Shown here in pieces: positions 47,350 to 59,080 of a stretch of 64,000 nucleotides of DNA; position 1 is the first letter of the stretch, and every line of letters starts with the position of its first letter. Both the position numbers and the translations under genes were made by a program. The notes beneath the pieces were generated by a model. It was given only the letters and a program-made list of their open reading frames with translations. It made no database searches and had not been told where the DNA came from. This DNA is from Cyclospora cayetanensis (taxonomy: Eukaryota; Apicomplexa; Conoidasida; Eucoccidiorida; Eimeriidae): NCBI RefSeq assembly GCF_002999335.1, contig NW_020312092.1, positions 62,001 to 126,000 on the forward strand. The letters run 5' to 3'.

Positions 47350-47930
47350 ACACTAGTATAAGCAGACAGTCGGCTGACGAATCATGCCTTCATACGCATA
47401 GACTTGCGTGCGTTGTCCTTTACCCCCTTTCCTGCTTAAACAGGCGCATTTCGATTCGGAACCAGATAGTTCGGGGAGACTGCAGCTCGTCAGTGCGTAG
47501 GTAGTGCTTTCAAATCTGTTTGCAGGTAGACCTCTGCCGCCTTCAACCGGCGTTGTAGCACTGTCTACCTCCATTGCATGCTTTTATGAAGCCATTAGTT
47601 TAAAAGTTAGAGTGTTGAATTTTCAAATGACTTAATCGAAGCTGGAAGACTGTTGTAGAGAACCTGAGATTTGATAGCATCTATGGCCAGTGAATGAACG
47701 GGGAACAGTCGCATTAAACGATACATTGCTACCAACTGCGCTGCTTCATCTGTGGTGTCCATGGGTAGTCGCTCAACTCCAGCAAGGAGACAGACTGAAT
47801 AGAAAACAATAAATGCTCTACAAAGGAAATCTTGCAGTTTCTTGTTCGCGCCCCTCATAGTTCCCTACATGGGGAAGCGGGAATGCTAGGGTGCGCATAC
47901 ATGGACCCTCTGGGCACTCCGAGTAATCAC
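47350..47930 (-). repeat. dispersed repeat, first segment, reverse copy
   Basis: Read on the minus strand, this copy parallels 51590-51960. It has a 'cttccccatgtagggaac' segment, an 83-codon frame (47858-47607) with DEAAQLVAMYRLMRL and VHSLAIDAIKS, the 'attaagtcatttg' motif, and then a second frame beginning MEVDSATTPVEGG. The plus copy has YEALQLVAQHGSMQL, IHPLAVDAVK and MVEVDSARTAAEG at the same spacing. This is the least broken copy of this segment in the window, so it may be part of a real gene or a fairly young pseudogene. Confidence 0.55.
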
Positions 47931-49424
47931 AGTTGGTTGTACATAGCATCTAGGCACATGCACGCAAAATTGCGTCCTCGTGCATCGAGCTCCCAGAGTT
48001 CCGGAATAAAAACGACAGTGAATATGCAAACCAACCAGACAGTTTTTTGTATTAGCTCTTAATCAAACATAAATAGTATAAAGGTTTAGAGTTTACCTCA
48101 GCCCGTTGCATTGCCCCCTTGGAAGAGGATGCCCTGAGTTCATAGAACTTGAAGGAAAACATCATACGAAGCCCACAAGCAGCGCTCATCCAGATGTACG
48201 ACTGGGTTCTTTGGTTCCGGCGTCTATAGTTTTGGCAATAGGCTATCAACAGCTGCAGCAAAGCTGTCACATATCTCCCAAAAAAGTTGACACTCTTCCG
48301 TTCGCCCAACCTGCTATATCTACAGCCTGCGGATAGAGGGACAAAAGGGATACATGTAGTACATTTGCTCTACAGTCTACGTATTCGCTCGCAACTGCAC
48401 AATGTAAGCCAGCACATTCGCAATCCACGTACTCCGTACATAGAGTGACCATAATCCCACTCCGCCAAAAGGCAACACACGAACAGCCAAACTGCACAGC
48501 CAATTGTAAGGAAACCTAATGATGTAAATTAGTCTACAGGGAGCTCTACATATCAAGAAAGAGCAACCTGCAACACACGTGAAGTGCTTAAGAGGCCAAC
48601 AAACAACAGCAGCATCAGAGTAGCCAAGTTGGGACCAAGAAGAATCTCCTACAGTTCTTACACCTGTCCACAGTGCTAATTACTTGGAAAGAATGCCCTG
48701 AGTATGGACCCATAATGACCCCTGATTGCCCAGGAAAGCTTCACCCCGTATTTGGCTACCGAGGCCCTCCAAGACGCACAGGCGTTAGTTCTTTATCAAG
48801 TGGGGGGAAAATTCCAACCCTCTACAGCCTCCTTCCCGTGAGATAGGAACTAAAAGGCACCTTATTCCAAGTGAAGGGCTTCCAGCCTCTTTGCAGCCCG
48901 AAGACCTACACTTCAAGGCGCTATACGAGTGAAGTGCTCTTCTAACCACTTTCGGCACCCAGCACATTTGAAGTGCGAACAAGAGCTTCATACACGAAAT
49001 CTTTGGCGGGATACCAGGTGGGAAGCCAACTCGATTACCGCGCGTACTTCGCGGTCAGTGCTTGCCTTTGGGGCTGCTTCCTGAACATTGGCTTGATACA
49101 AAAGCACTCCGCATGCACAATATCCAGCTGATACCATTGAATCTTACCCATAAGTAACAAGATATGTACAATGCGGTGAATGAGATGGAATTGCTATACT
49201 ATTAGGTTTAAGGGCAACCGCTTTCCAAGAACTTCTGCACATTTCTCTTGGAGGTCTTTTTCCTGGTTTCCCTGCCATTTGCTAGAGCTGCGTGCAGCGA
49301 GTTTTGTGCGTTTTCTCTATAAACTGAATTTTGGGATCTTTCTGCAATTGGTTTCCTTTCAAAGGGAACAGCAGCCTGACGAGAGCCCCACCCGCCGCTC
49401 GTTTGAGTGCGAACGGGGGTGAGG
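47931..49424. other. intergenic, no gene seen
   Basis: Short frames on both strands without motifs. The last part is the leader of the ING-domain gene. Confidence 0.5.
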
Positions 49425-50837
49425 ATGGGTGACAACTTGGATGCGTTTCTGGAAGATATCCTTTCCTTGCCTCGATGGGTCAAGCGCTCTCTTGCGTTGC
49501 TACGTGAGCTTGACGCGAAGTGCGAAGAATACAGCGAAGATGCGCAGCGGCGGAGGAGCCGGTATCTGGCGATGGCCAGAGCAAAGCTGCAGTCATACAG
49601 TGGCCAGCAGGTGCCCGAGGCTCTCTATAATGACCCGGAACTTGAGGCGGAGGCGGGAGCCGCTGGCAACAGCAGTCGTGAGGCTCATGCTCTAATGAAA
49701 GAAAAGGTGGTGGTGCTGAATCAGCTCCTCCGGGTTCTTCGTGGGGAAACGGAGGGCTTCAAGGTATCTCTGGCCAAGTTGGCGAAAGAGGTTGGCGGAG
49801 AGGAGATGACTCGCGTCGCGAGGCGGAAGTCAGACGACACTTTGGGCCCCTGTGCGGATCGCCCGGAAGATTTGGCTCATCGCATAGGGCCCCTTGCGGC
49901 ACCGGTCCATGGGACGCTTGTTACTCGACGAACCTCTCTTCGAGGTCGATTGGGGCTGTCTTCTGCGCCTACAAGTGGATCCGTTTGCTGCAAAGACGAC
50001 TCTGGTCTTCTTGGACCTCCAGAAGTCCCTTCAGATGCAGTTTATGCCTTTTCCGCGGGCGGGGCCCCCCCTTCATCGGTCGCGGGCACCAGCCGCAGCC
50101 GCCCCATCAAGAAGAAGGCAGCACGGAGCAACAGCGCTGCAGCATCCGGCTTGGATGCAAACAGCGCCATCAAGCGGCCTCACCCCCCTTCGGCAGGGGG
50201 GCCGGCGGCGAAGAAGCACCAAGCAAGCGAAGCGTCTCCGTATGCTGGTGTGTCTGAGGACTGCAGGTCGCAGATGCCGTGTGCGGGGGAGGAGCGCATT
50301 GGGGATGGTGGTTTCGTGGGAATTTCTACGAGCTCCCCATGTGGTTCCAGCACAGTATCAACCCAGCAAGGGCTTCCTGGTGGCCGTGCGAAGCGCTTCA
50401 AGCAGCCTCCCAATACGACTCTCCCCGCCACGCAGCCTGCGGATTCTCTGATGGGGTCGCTGTCGACTCCCGAGGTGTATGGGGATCAGATGGCGGTAGG
50501 GCGATCTGTGAGGGGCAGTGGGAACCGCATGCACAAGAAAGGCAGAGACTCGCTTTCCGTCGTGCCGCTGGGTGCGCTGAATGATGCTGTACCGGGGCAG
50601 ACGCTCAGCGCGGTGCAGTTTGAGCAGCCAGGATTAGAAGCGCTTGACCGTGACACCACCAGTAGCGTTGGACAGCCGCCGGGAGTACTAGTTAGTCTCC
50701 AGCAGGGTCTGCCGCACCAGCAGCACCAGTTGCTCATCGCGAAAACCAAGTCACCTGCAGAACGGGGACCTACCCATAAATCCACCCCACGCTCTCCAAC
50801 AGGGCGCCCAGGTCTAGCGCGGACGGGCCTAGGTTGA
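49425..50837 (+). CDS. ING-family N-terminal domain protein, no PHD finger seen
   Basis: A single frame of 470 residues from ATG 49425. A GTG six codons upstream is not a likely start. ING proteins link chromatin-modifying complexes to histone H3 K4me3. The first ~110 residues match the ING coiled-coil domain: an opening LDAFLEDILSLPRWVKRSL, then LLRELDAKCEEYSEDAQRR, then a second helix with KEKVVVLNQLLRVLRG. The rest is Ser/Pro/Gly-rich and basic (SRPIKKKAARS, AKKHQASEAS), probably disordered and nuclear. Canonical ING proteins end in a Cys4-His-Cys3 PHD finger. None is present in this frame, and none was found in the 600 bases downstream. Either the PHD is lost or it lies on a distant 3' exon; possible donors near the end include CAG|GTCTAG and TAG|GTTGAT, both weak. 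Confidence 0.7.
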   Translation: MGDNLDAFLEDILSLPRWVKRSLALLRELDAKCEEYSEDAQRRRSRYLAMARAKLQSYSGQQVPEALYNDPELEAEAGAAGNSSREAHALMKEKVVVLNQLLRVLRGETEGFKVSLAKLAKEVGGEEMTRVARRKSDDTLGPCADRPEDLAHRIGPLAAPVHGTLVTRRTSLRGRLGLSSAPTSGSVCCKDDSGLLGPPEVPSDAVYAFSAGGAPPSSVAGTSRSRPIKKKAARSNSAAASGLDANSAIKRPHPPSAGGPAAKKHQASEASPYAGVSEDCRSQMPCAGEERIGDGGFVGISTSSPCGSSTVSTQQGLPGGRAKRFKQPPNTTLPATQPADSLMGSLSTPEVYGDQMAVGRSVRGSGNRMHKKGRDSLSVVPLGALNDAVPGQTLSAVQFEQPGLEALDRDTTSSVGQPPGVLVSLQQGLPHQQHQLLIAKTKSPAERGPTHKSTPRSPTGRPGLARTGLG

Positions 50838-51489
50838 TTAGGGGCACACGCACTACCAAGCAATTCTTGAGTAGGAGTGAGAGCTTGAAAGCTGCAGTAG
50901 GAGACCAGACAGGAGAATCTCTTGAACCGTTCGGATACGTGGGTAGGAGGCACGGCAACTGCTCCCTCAACACGTTGCATCGTCCCTCGTAGAGAACGGA
51001 CTGCACCAGGATGTCGTTTTGAGCGGCAATGCTTGGGGTGGTGTGCCACTAGAGAACGGCGTGTCTCTACGGGTTCCTCTTCTTGTAATCCAGGCATTTG
51101 CAGCAGCGCAGTTGGCCGTAGTTATGTACTCTCAGGAAGCGGCATGGTTGCAGCTTGGGTTAATCCGCCTTCGCGGCGCTCTCTTCTCTGGACGTTGGAG
51201 TTTTTGCAGCAAGGGCTCTCTAAAACTCTGACTGTTTTTACCCACGTTCCCCCACGCGATCTCACCCTACCCTGCAACAAACTGCACGCCTGCTCCCCTC
51301 AGTGGTCACAATGTAGAGGCTTCACCTACCTACCGTATTCGGGGGGTTTCCTCTCCCATACTTATAATGGTGAGCCGAATAACTTCGTAGCGAGCAAAAG
51401 TACATTCACACATTCTCCACTAGTAGTTATTTTTAGCTATGAATTAGGTCACAACTGTCTAGCTGGTTTGCCTATGGGTGTACCTGATG
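50838..51489. other. intergenic, no gene seen
   Basis: Short frames follow the ING-domain stop. A Cys-containing stretch near 51010-51080 was checked for a PHD pattern and does not fit. The first dispersed-repeat segment begins near 51490. Confidence 0.45.
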
Positions 51490-52000
51490 TCCTGCACAGT
51501 GCTTTTGGCTCGAGACAAGGAGACGCAACGTTTTCGCGTCTGTCCTATATACTATGTGCAACCAGTTGTGAACGGAATGCTTAGGGGTGCACCTACGTGC
51601 ACCTTAGCTGGCCCGCTTCCCCCATGTGGGGACCTCTAAGGATTGCAATAGGGGAAGGCGAAAGCAAATTCACAGAACATTCAACAAACTTTAATCAGGT
51701 TTGTATTGAGTCTGGGGCTAAGTTTCTACCTGCTGATACTTTTTATGAAGCCTTACAGTTGGTAGCGCAGCATGGTTCGATGCAGCTGGCCCCCATTCAT
51801 CCACTGGCTGTGGATGCAGTTAAATGGTAGGTTGCCTCGAAGCGAGTCGGTGAGCTCGCGCTCGATCAAGTCATTTGTTAGCTCAGCAATTTAAATATTC
51901 ACGCAACAATTTGGAAATTTCTGTGATGGTAGAGGTAGACAGTGCTAGAACGGCTGCTGAGGGGGCACAGGCTGGCCTGCAAGCTGATGTGGTATATACG
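51490..52000 (+). repeat. dispersed repeat, first segment, copy 3
   Basis: Ordered blocks match 30650-31030 (+) and the reverse of 47930-47350: 'acaaggagacgcaacg', 'cttcccccatgtggggacc', 'tttgtattgagtctgggg', a frame with YEALQLVAQHG and IHPLAVDAVK, 'gatcaagtcatttgttagct' plus 'cagcaattt', then VEVDSARTAAEG. A stop follows VDAVKW, and a GTAGGT donor overlaps that point, so a spliced frame is possible. It is about 300 bases upstream of the second segment (52270-54230), the same order as at 30.6-36.1 kb. Confidence 0.6.
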
Positions 52001-52269
52001 GGCTCTACAAAACATATCAACACTTTATCAAAACCCAGCAGCGTTGTCCAGTGTGGAGAGAACTCTTGTGTGGCGCTAAGGTGTAAGAAATGCTAGCATC
52101 ATTTATGTAGGCTTTATTTTACTGTTGAAACCGACCTGCATTCTACAGTGTCCCTGAGAAAGAGTTTTCAGGACGTTGGTGGTCCTAAAGAGACTCCCTT
52201 GTATCCGCAATAATTGCTCAAATCCAGAGCAGCCAAAGAGTGAATCATACCACGTTCTGGATGGTCCGC

Positions 52270-54230
52270 TGTGGTTCAACACAAAGCAGGCAGTTCGTAT
52301 CATGCACACTTCGACTCTCCGTATTGCCCTGCGCAAAGCACTAACCATGTTTTTTCAGGTCACATTGTCATTCACACTACAGTGGAAAAGCTCTTGAGCC
52401 CTTTGGATTGCCTGAGGTGCTCCTCTCGGCCGAGGTTCGTGTAATGTTACGCTCAGATTCTCAGCAGCTCATGCCGCGCAAAGCTGTTGAACCTGGCCTT
52501 TGCGGAGGCTTTCAGTTCGTGAGGAAATTTGGCCAGATCTCAGTATAAGCTTTATTGCGGGACTGTCGAAGGTCAAAGAACAGGATAGCACATACTTTGT
52601 CGTCGGTAGACAGCAAATAAGCCTATCCCATCCCTGGCTCCAGCAATGTCACAGCTTTGGAAGTCGCCCAACTATGGTTAACGAATATCTTGGTTCTTCA
52701 CGGATTCCACCCGAACAGCACTACGAATAGAAATTCAAAGCTCCATACAGCGTTCTCGATCGCCGTTGTGAGCCATCAACTCACTAAGCACAATGTAACT
52801 ACTGCGACCTACCCCAAGCAAATGAACAGAGAAAGCGCATTAACGGGAGTTCTCTGCAGTGTGTGCCAGTGCATGCTCACGAAGGTTTACTTGCTTAGCA
52901 TACTTTCTTCCTTGTTCTTAGTGAGCTTACAATGCAATAACAGAAGCGTCTATCCGGGGATTCCTCCATCCCTAGTTTACATTGAGGATCCCTTTTCCCC
53001 TATACCTGAGGGTTTGGAATCAGCAACAACGACTAGAGTATGAAGGATTGGGACAGCAGCTGACTAGTGCTCGTGATTGTATGCACAAAGCTCAAGAGCG
53101 ACAAGAAGTAAGTAGTGATGAAAAAGGCCAGTTGTATACTCTCAAGCTAGAGATTTAGTCCTAGTGGATCAGCTGGTGTACCTGGTGCACCATTAACTTG
53201 CCCAAAGTATGCGGCAAGGTGGATGGGACCATTCGCGGTTCGCTCACTTTTCAATGTGCTTTTCTATTCTATCGACTTCACTAAAAGTTGTCGGTGCGAA
53301 AGAAATACCAACATTTTTTTTCCTAGAGAAGTTTCAAAACTTTGCGACCTATTCGCGGACTTTGCTGCGCAGGCAAGTGACTGATACAGAGACAAGGGAT
53401 TTATAGAGAGCCGTGGAGGTGCTGAGTTCGAGGGCTGCTGCGCGCCAAGAAGGTACCATGCAGGAGTTCCTAGTAAAGTAAGATAGGAAACGACAGCCTT
53501 ACTGGTTGACCGAGGAGCAGCTAGGGGCTTCATTGCCTGTGAAACGCTTTGCGGCTCGGTTCTGTTCGCAACGTTATTCGCTATGAACGGCATTTCTCAC
53601 GCTCCTTCATAACCTTCGTTCCCAAGCACATCCATCGCCCCAAAGATCTACCTTTAACTATGCGTGTTGCTTTAGTTTTTGCCGGTTATTTCTGTCAAGT
53701 GATCTCAAGACTCCGATTCCTGCGCAGGAGTCGCAGTCCTCTCTGTCTTACATTCTTCCTAATTTCTCTGACAAAGCCTACACATCGACTATGTTGCGTG
53801 CGTTAGCTATGCTGGCATGCGGACATTACTCCGTGAGGAGCTCAGGCGCTACTAAACAAGCGTGCATTTTGATTTTCTTGCGCTTCTTGTTTGTCCTCTG
53901 CTTGCACGTGGCAAAAGGCTCACAATTTAACCCTCCGACTAGAGCGAGCGATAGCGTCGCCGTGGTCGTACTGTTGGCCCCTCGTTCGTTGCTTGCTAGT
54001 GTTTGTATCTCTGTTTTCGCCAACTTTTGGCCGGCTGTACACAATCGCTTTTGTCAATTGGAATGTTTTCGGGCTTTTGCCTGCCTGGAGAGCGTAAAAA
54101 AGCGTGATAGTGCAGAAACTTCTGCTGTGCTGCACGCAGTTGGTGGAGACAGACAAATGCTGAATACACGGCCATGTTTTCTGAAGTGGGGGGTAAGGCG
54201 TAGCGGGTTAAGCTACACTGGAGGACTTTC
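52270..54230 (+). pseudogene. repeat/gene-family block, copy B, less decayed
   Basis: Colinear with 34200-36150. On the plus strand an exon-like stretch opens after 'tttcag' near 52359 with GHIVIHTTVEKLLSPLD. Another stretch at about 52985-53107 reads through WNQQQRLEYEGLGQQL and ARDCMHKAQERQE to a GTAAGT donor with no stop; copy A has a stop in the matching place. This looks like a coiled-coil-forming exon. The 53.2-54.1 kb part has open frames on both strands. I cannot name the family. It may be a degenerate member of a lineage-specific multigene family, or part of a mobile element. Confidence 0.45.
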
Positions 54231-54309
54231 TATACACGAGTTGTACTTAGCTGGGAATGAGGAAAAGTATAGCTGAGCTGCTGTGTCTGTTCGTACGTCA
54301 TATTTATTG

Positions 54310-54660
54310 TATAGTACTCTCAGTTCAATACAAGAAGAAGCAACGGTAGGAGTGCATGTCCTAGACAATTAGCTGTGAATGCCTGAGGTGCTCAAAGGGT
54401 GCAGATAGGCATACCTTAGCTGTCCCTCCCCCAAAATGTGGAAAACTCTGAGAGGCACGAGCAGAGGAACGAGGTAGCTATGTCGGAATGCCTGAATTGC
54501 TCTCTATCAAGTTTGTATTGACTTTGGAGTTAAGTGTCCCCCTACGGGGAACTTAGATGGACCGCGTCAACATCCAACTGCTTGCACGGCCAATGAATAA
54601 GCATAAAGCAGTTGCATCGGACTATGCAGTGCTACCGACTGAAGAGGTCAAGCGTGCCTC
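54310..54660 (+). repeat. dispersed repeat, first segment, copy 4 (partial)
   Basis: It begins 'caatacaagaagaagcaacg', right after copy B ends, and keeps 'tttgtattgactttggagtt' and a diverged form of the 'cggccaatgaataagcat' block. This suggests a head-to-tail second unit after the 51.5-54.2 kb unit, now heavily decayed. Confidence 0.5.
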
Positions 54661-55728
54661 CACCCTTTAATCACTCCAAGCATTCTAAGCTAGTTGCACT
54701 CAGCCTCCAGCGAATACACACAGAGCGTTGCCTCTTCTTGTATTGAAAGCAGCACTCTTCAATCGTTTAGATATACAAGCAGACAGACCAACTAATCAAA
54801 TCTTTACTAATGCTTAGTTAAATATAGGTACTGCAGAGGAAAGTGTGTATGTCACGCTCAATGCGGTACACCCTTTGTGACCCTCCGTCCGGGCATCAGT
54901 AAAGGGACACGAGACCGGGCATTGGCGCAGTGGAGGCTGAGCTCAGAGTTCTTCCTAGAGGGACCGCTCAACATCTTCCTCTCAGCCCACAAAGCTTCTG
55001 ATTAGGAAGGTGACGATTATACGGGTACAACATGCTTCTTTCACGCAACAGTTCAAGCATTCGCGTGCAGTAACTCGGTATACAAATTTACGCCACAAAT
55101 CCTTGAAATGTGGAGCTAAAATGCTCTCCAAAAAGAATATAATAAAAGAAGGCCGAGCTAGGTGGTCGCTTTATTCAAAGCTTCTTTTTTGGGAAATTGT
55201 TCGGTGATAATTTTCTGTGGGTAGCCCAGCCTACAGCAGTGCCGATTCTCCCGGCACGAGAGGAGGTACCTGTGCAATCATCATAGCCCCAAGGCGCTCT
55301 CTCTTTGATGACCGCCCCTTATTAAACTTCAGCCCATTTTTGCTTGAACCAAGGAGACAAAGCGTTTAATTCTTTTTCATGTAGCTCAATCCTTCGTAGG
55401 CCTGTGCGCCCACTGAGGCATGAGTCGGCTGCGGCGCGAATTGCTCTATCCAGCTGCGAAGCCCTGCACTAAACCAGGCATTCCCACAGTAGTTGACATC
55501 TTTACTAGTAATTCAAGGGGCTGCGTGTCACTTCGCTCTCTGCTGTATCGCCCTGTGAGTGTTTTTCAAGCATCCAGCGCCGGTGGCAACTAGACGGGGA
55601 AGTAGGCAGTGAAAAGCGCAGAGCACTGGAATAGCCTCGCCTGTGTAGATCTACACACTAAACCAAGGCCTATGTGTTGACAGCGCCGCCTTCTTCTTTA
55701 ACTGTAGGATTCCCTGGCAGCTGGCGCC
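54661..55728. other. intergenic, no gene seen
   Basis: Short frames only. The end of the region should hold the promoter and leader of the PP2C gene. Confidence 0.5.
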
Positions 55729-57998
55729 ATGACGCCTACGTCGGTCACTCGGAGTTGTATTATGACTCTTCTCATGACAATGCTTATTTTTCAACCATAC
55801 CCCACAGGCGGTCTTCGCATGAGCAGCAAGCTCACCAGCAAGCTGCACAGGGGAGATTTGGGCCCTGATTTGGATAATGGCGAGGCGGCAGAGTTGGACA
55901 TCGAGAACAGCAGGCAGGAAGCCCAAGAGCTCCAAGAAGAGGAGGCTACCAATCCAGACGGCACGGAATCTGGACCTGATCCAAACGAAGATGTAGCGAT
56001 TCATTTTGAAGTCAAAACAGTGGGGTACATGCAGGCCGTTTCCGCAACAATGAAGGGAAGAAGGCCGACAGACGAGGACGTGCGCAACCACACACAAGCA
56101 ATAGCTCGCGCCTCAAGCCAGCCCACGAGGTGCATCCACCAGAACCCACTCATCGAAAACTATGCTAGTGATATTACGATGATTTTGCGTTGCTCAGAGG
56201 CTGACGACTCTGGAGCAACTCAATGATAATGCATTTTTTTTAGGTCTCTTCGACGGACACGGAGGAGCGGAAACTGCAGAATACCTCAAACACAATGCTC
56301 ATCAAATGATTGGTAAGACTTACATGTAGCTTTCCATTCCTGAATTACCCACACATAGACGCAAACTGCGACGAGGCAGGTATTCACGACCTCCACTGGA
56401 TCCTACTGAGCCGGGCAATTCGTTGCCGTGACACCTGCGATAACCCGACACGCGCGTATGCTGTGCTTGGTGCTTCTCCATGGGCTCCCAGCTAAAGCCG
56501 TAGATGCAAGACACAAACAACCACTTGAATTTGATGAGGAAGTAATTGCGGATGCCTGCACCGAGATGGACAAGAAATTAATTGCCGACAGGGTATGCAA
56601 TAACTCTGGGTCCACAGGTGAGCTCTCCATGCAGCACATTTACTTTTACTAGTAAGTTCACTAGGGAACCTGGAAATGCAGACTTAAGATGCTTGGGTGC
56701 AGCCGCTAGCTGCTGATTCTCCAAATGTGAGTGACAGATAGCCGACTCCTGTCTGAGCTGAGCAGCACAAATGAAAGTGTTATTTGTGTGAGCACGTGCG
56801 CATGTGGCACTGCACTCACAGCCGCAATGTTGGTCGTGGAGCGAGATATTCTGGCAGCAGACAGCTTCAAGGTTCACTCGATTTTTGTTGGTAGGCAGGC
56901 TTTCTTCGAATGATCCTTCCCAGTAACCGTGCTTCTTTCGCTCTATGGCAGAAAAGCGTGGATTGCGCATACGGGAAAAAACTGCCCCTTTTAGGGGCCT
57001 TTTCTGCTGGAATGCTCACTCTCAGGCGACTCCCGCATAATAGTATTGAAGTTCGATGGGGCCCCAATTAGTTTGACCCAAGACCACAAACCTGAACTTC
57101 CCGAAGAGGCAGCCCGTATTGAGGCAGCTGGAGGAGGCGTTTATCAGGTCGGCGGTGTGTGGCGTGTAGGAGGGGTGCTTGCACTATCTCGCGCATTTGG
57201 AGATGCTGTAAGTCCAAATAAATCCACAAGCAAGGCAACGTTGCATGGTTCGTCACGGTTGTCTCTAAATATGGAGCTTTGTATGCCTGTGCGGAGGTGT
57301 GTAGACCTCGCCTAGATGTGGGGGCCAGTAACTGGGCCGATATTGTCGCTGCAGTTTCCCACCTCAAGCAGGGGCTTACATAGTGTTTGATGTTGTGCCG
57401 CTAGATGTTTAAGGACTACACAGCGCGGCCTGCCGCAGAGCAGCAGGTTGTGGCAGTTCCCGGCCAGCGTACGGAAAGTATCCCAATTACATCGCTCATC
57501 CTTTTGGCTTGCGACGGTGAGCAGGAGACTCGTAGGGAAACGGGCTTTTTCCTGTGAGAACCCGTGATCATGTTCACCGCACAATGTCTCGCCTTGGGGT
57601 GTCCGAACAGAGACATGGACCGCTTGCGTAGTTGCTTCTTGCTGTTTCTACGGCTCTGCATTTAATAGAAACCAAAAATGACGGATGCTGAAAGGATCTG
57701 CTTGTTTGAATGTATGGGTACAAGTGTATATGTACATGGGTACTCACGTACACACGTACACCATCTTTGCGTACAAACAGGCCTTTTCGAGACAGTAGAC
57801 AAAGATTTGGAAGAAGTACTCAAGTCTGCGTTGGCAGAATCAAACGGTGGTCTTGTGGGAGCACTCCGAAGTCTCATGCTTACAGCATATGATCGCGGAT
57901 CAGGTGACAACATATCGGTCATCGCTGCCACCATGCATTCCGAACTGCCACCACCATCCCACAGACAGTTCGTCGTCGGGCGTAACGATGCACTGTAG
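55729..57998 (+). CDS. PP2C-type (PPM) protein serine/threonine phosphatase
   Basis: Seven exons close in phase: 55729-56167, 56244-56312, 56492-56617, 56822-56890, 57026-57207, 57405-57516, 57781-57998, giving 404 residues from the first ATG; ATG 55819 is an alternative start. PP2C enzymes are Mn/Mg-dependent phosphatases. Motifs in order: MKGRRPTDED (standard MxGRRxxMED), LFDGHGGAETAEYL with the metal-binding DGH, SGSTAAMLVVERDIL across a splice, FVGDSR across a splice, LTQDHKPELPEEAARIEAAGG, RVGGVLALSRAFGDA, FKDY, VVAVP, LLACDG and finally YDRGSGDNISVIAA with the metal-binding Asp. After LACDG the usual LWDV is replaced by LFET. The segment between exons 1 and 2 is the least certain junction. 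An acidic coiled segment precedes the catalytic domain. No clear signal peptide or membrane helix. Confidence 0.9.
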
Positions 57999-59080
57999 GC
58001 TACCTCTAATTGCAGGCACGGCCTCGCTGTCCACTGACCAGAGCTATTCTGCCTGAGAACGGCGGCGTACTGTGCAAGGAAATTTTCTTTTGTGTTGGCC
58101 AAATAAAAGGAGCGATAGGGCAACAGCATACCAGAAAGGGCGTCGAGGCTGTCATTTCTTAGACATGCATGCGCGGGTTCACTGCAGCATGCACTGCCAA
58201 CTGAGCACCCGTCGTTACCTGCACTCTGGAACAAAAGCTACACTTATGACTCGAGCCTCAACGAGCCGCCGGCGTTACAAACCAGCAAGCAGCCGGTCGT
58301 GAGAGCCTGAGGGGTGTAGCTCTGTCGAAATTATTTGCATTCCTAAAAGCTGCTTTTGGCCTGTATTTAGCGTGCTGTTGTCAGGCACTTCCAATTATAA
58401 CGCATCAACATCCTTTTGTAAAACTACCATACCTAATTGGTTCAGTATGATGAGACAAGGCACGTCCCATGAGGACAGCCCCACGCACAGAAGGTTCAAA
58501 CAATTACGGAAGCCCAAGCGAAGGTTTCGCAGGCAGTACTACTTGGCCTATGGATGATAGGTGCGAGAACTGGATTCCAGTTGCCAGAAGTGCCTCAGGC
58601 CACTGTAGGGTAACACGCCAGGTAAACAGAGTTGGGGGAAATTCTCTTTAATTGCCCCGAAGTCTGCGATGATTCCAAGTAGAGCGGCCCAGGGACGCCG
58701 AGAAAACCTTGGGCAAATGTACTCCGAACCCCCAAAGATACGAGAATCTAAAAAAGGCCTGCTGTTTCCCGTGCACAAGGTGCATCTCCCTAGCATCCCC
58801 CCCAAGGCGGATGAGCAGCCTACGTGCTGCAATGGGCACATCTTTTCTCGCAATGTATTTCGCAAACGCGGCTGCCCACTAGTTTATCCGGTGGGCTCCT
58901 CTCAAACGTGTATTTTCAGCTCACAGCCGAGCGCACCGGCAGACCAGCTCGTGCTTTCACGCTGCCACTAAGCAGTCAAGAGTCAAGGTCGTCCTGTAGT
59001 TTATACCTGAATGGTTTTGAAGGACTACCTGGGAGACGTGCGAACCAGGATATTTTGCCGATAGGGCAAAACTGTTCCCG
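57999..59080. other. intergenic between convergent genes
   Basis: 3' flanks of the PP2C gene (+) and the BCCIP gene (-). Short frames only; no family match. Confidence 0.5.

Noticed and set aside
51000..51100. Cys-containing frame downstream of the ING domain that might be the missing PHD finger.
   Set aside because: The Cys/His spacing does not fit Cys4-His-Cys3, the expected Trp and second Cys pairs are absent, and no good splice joins it.
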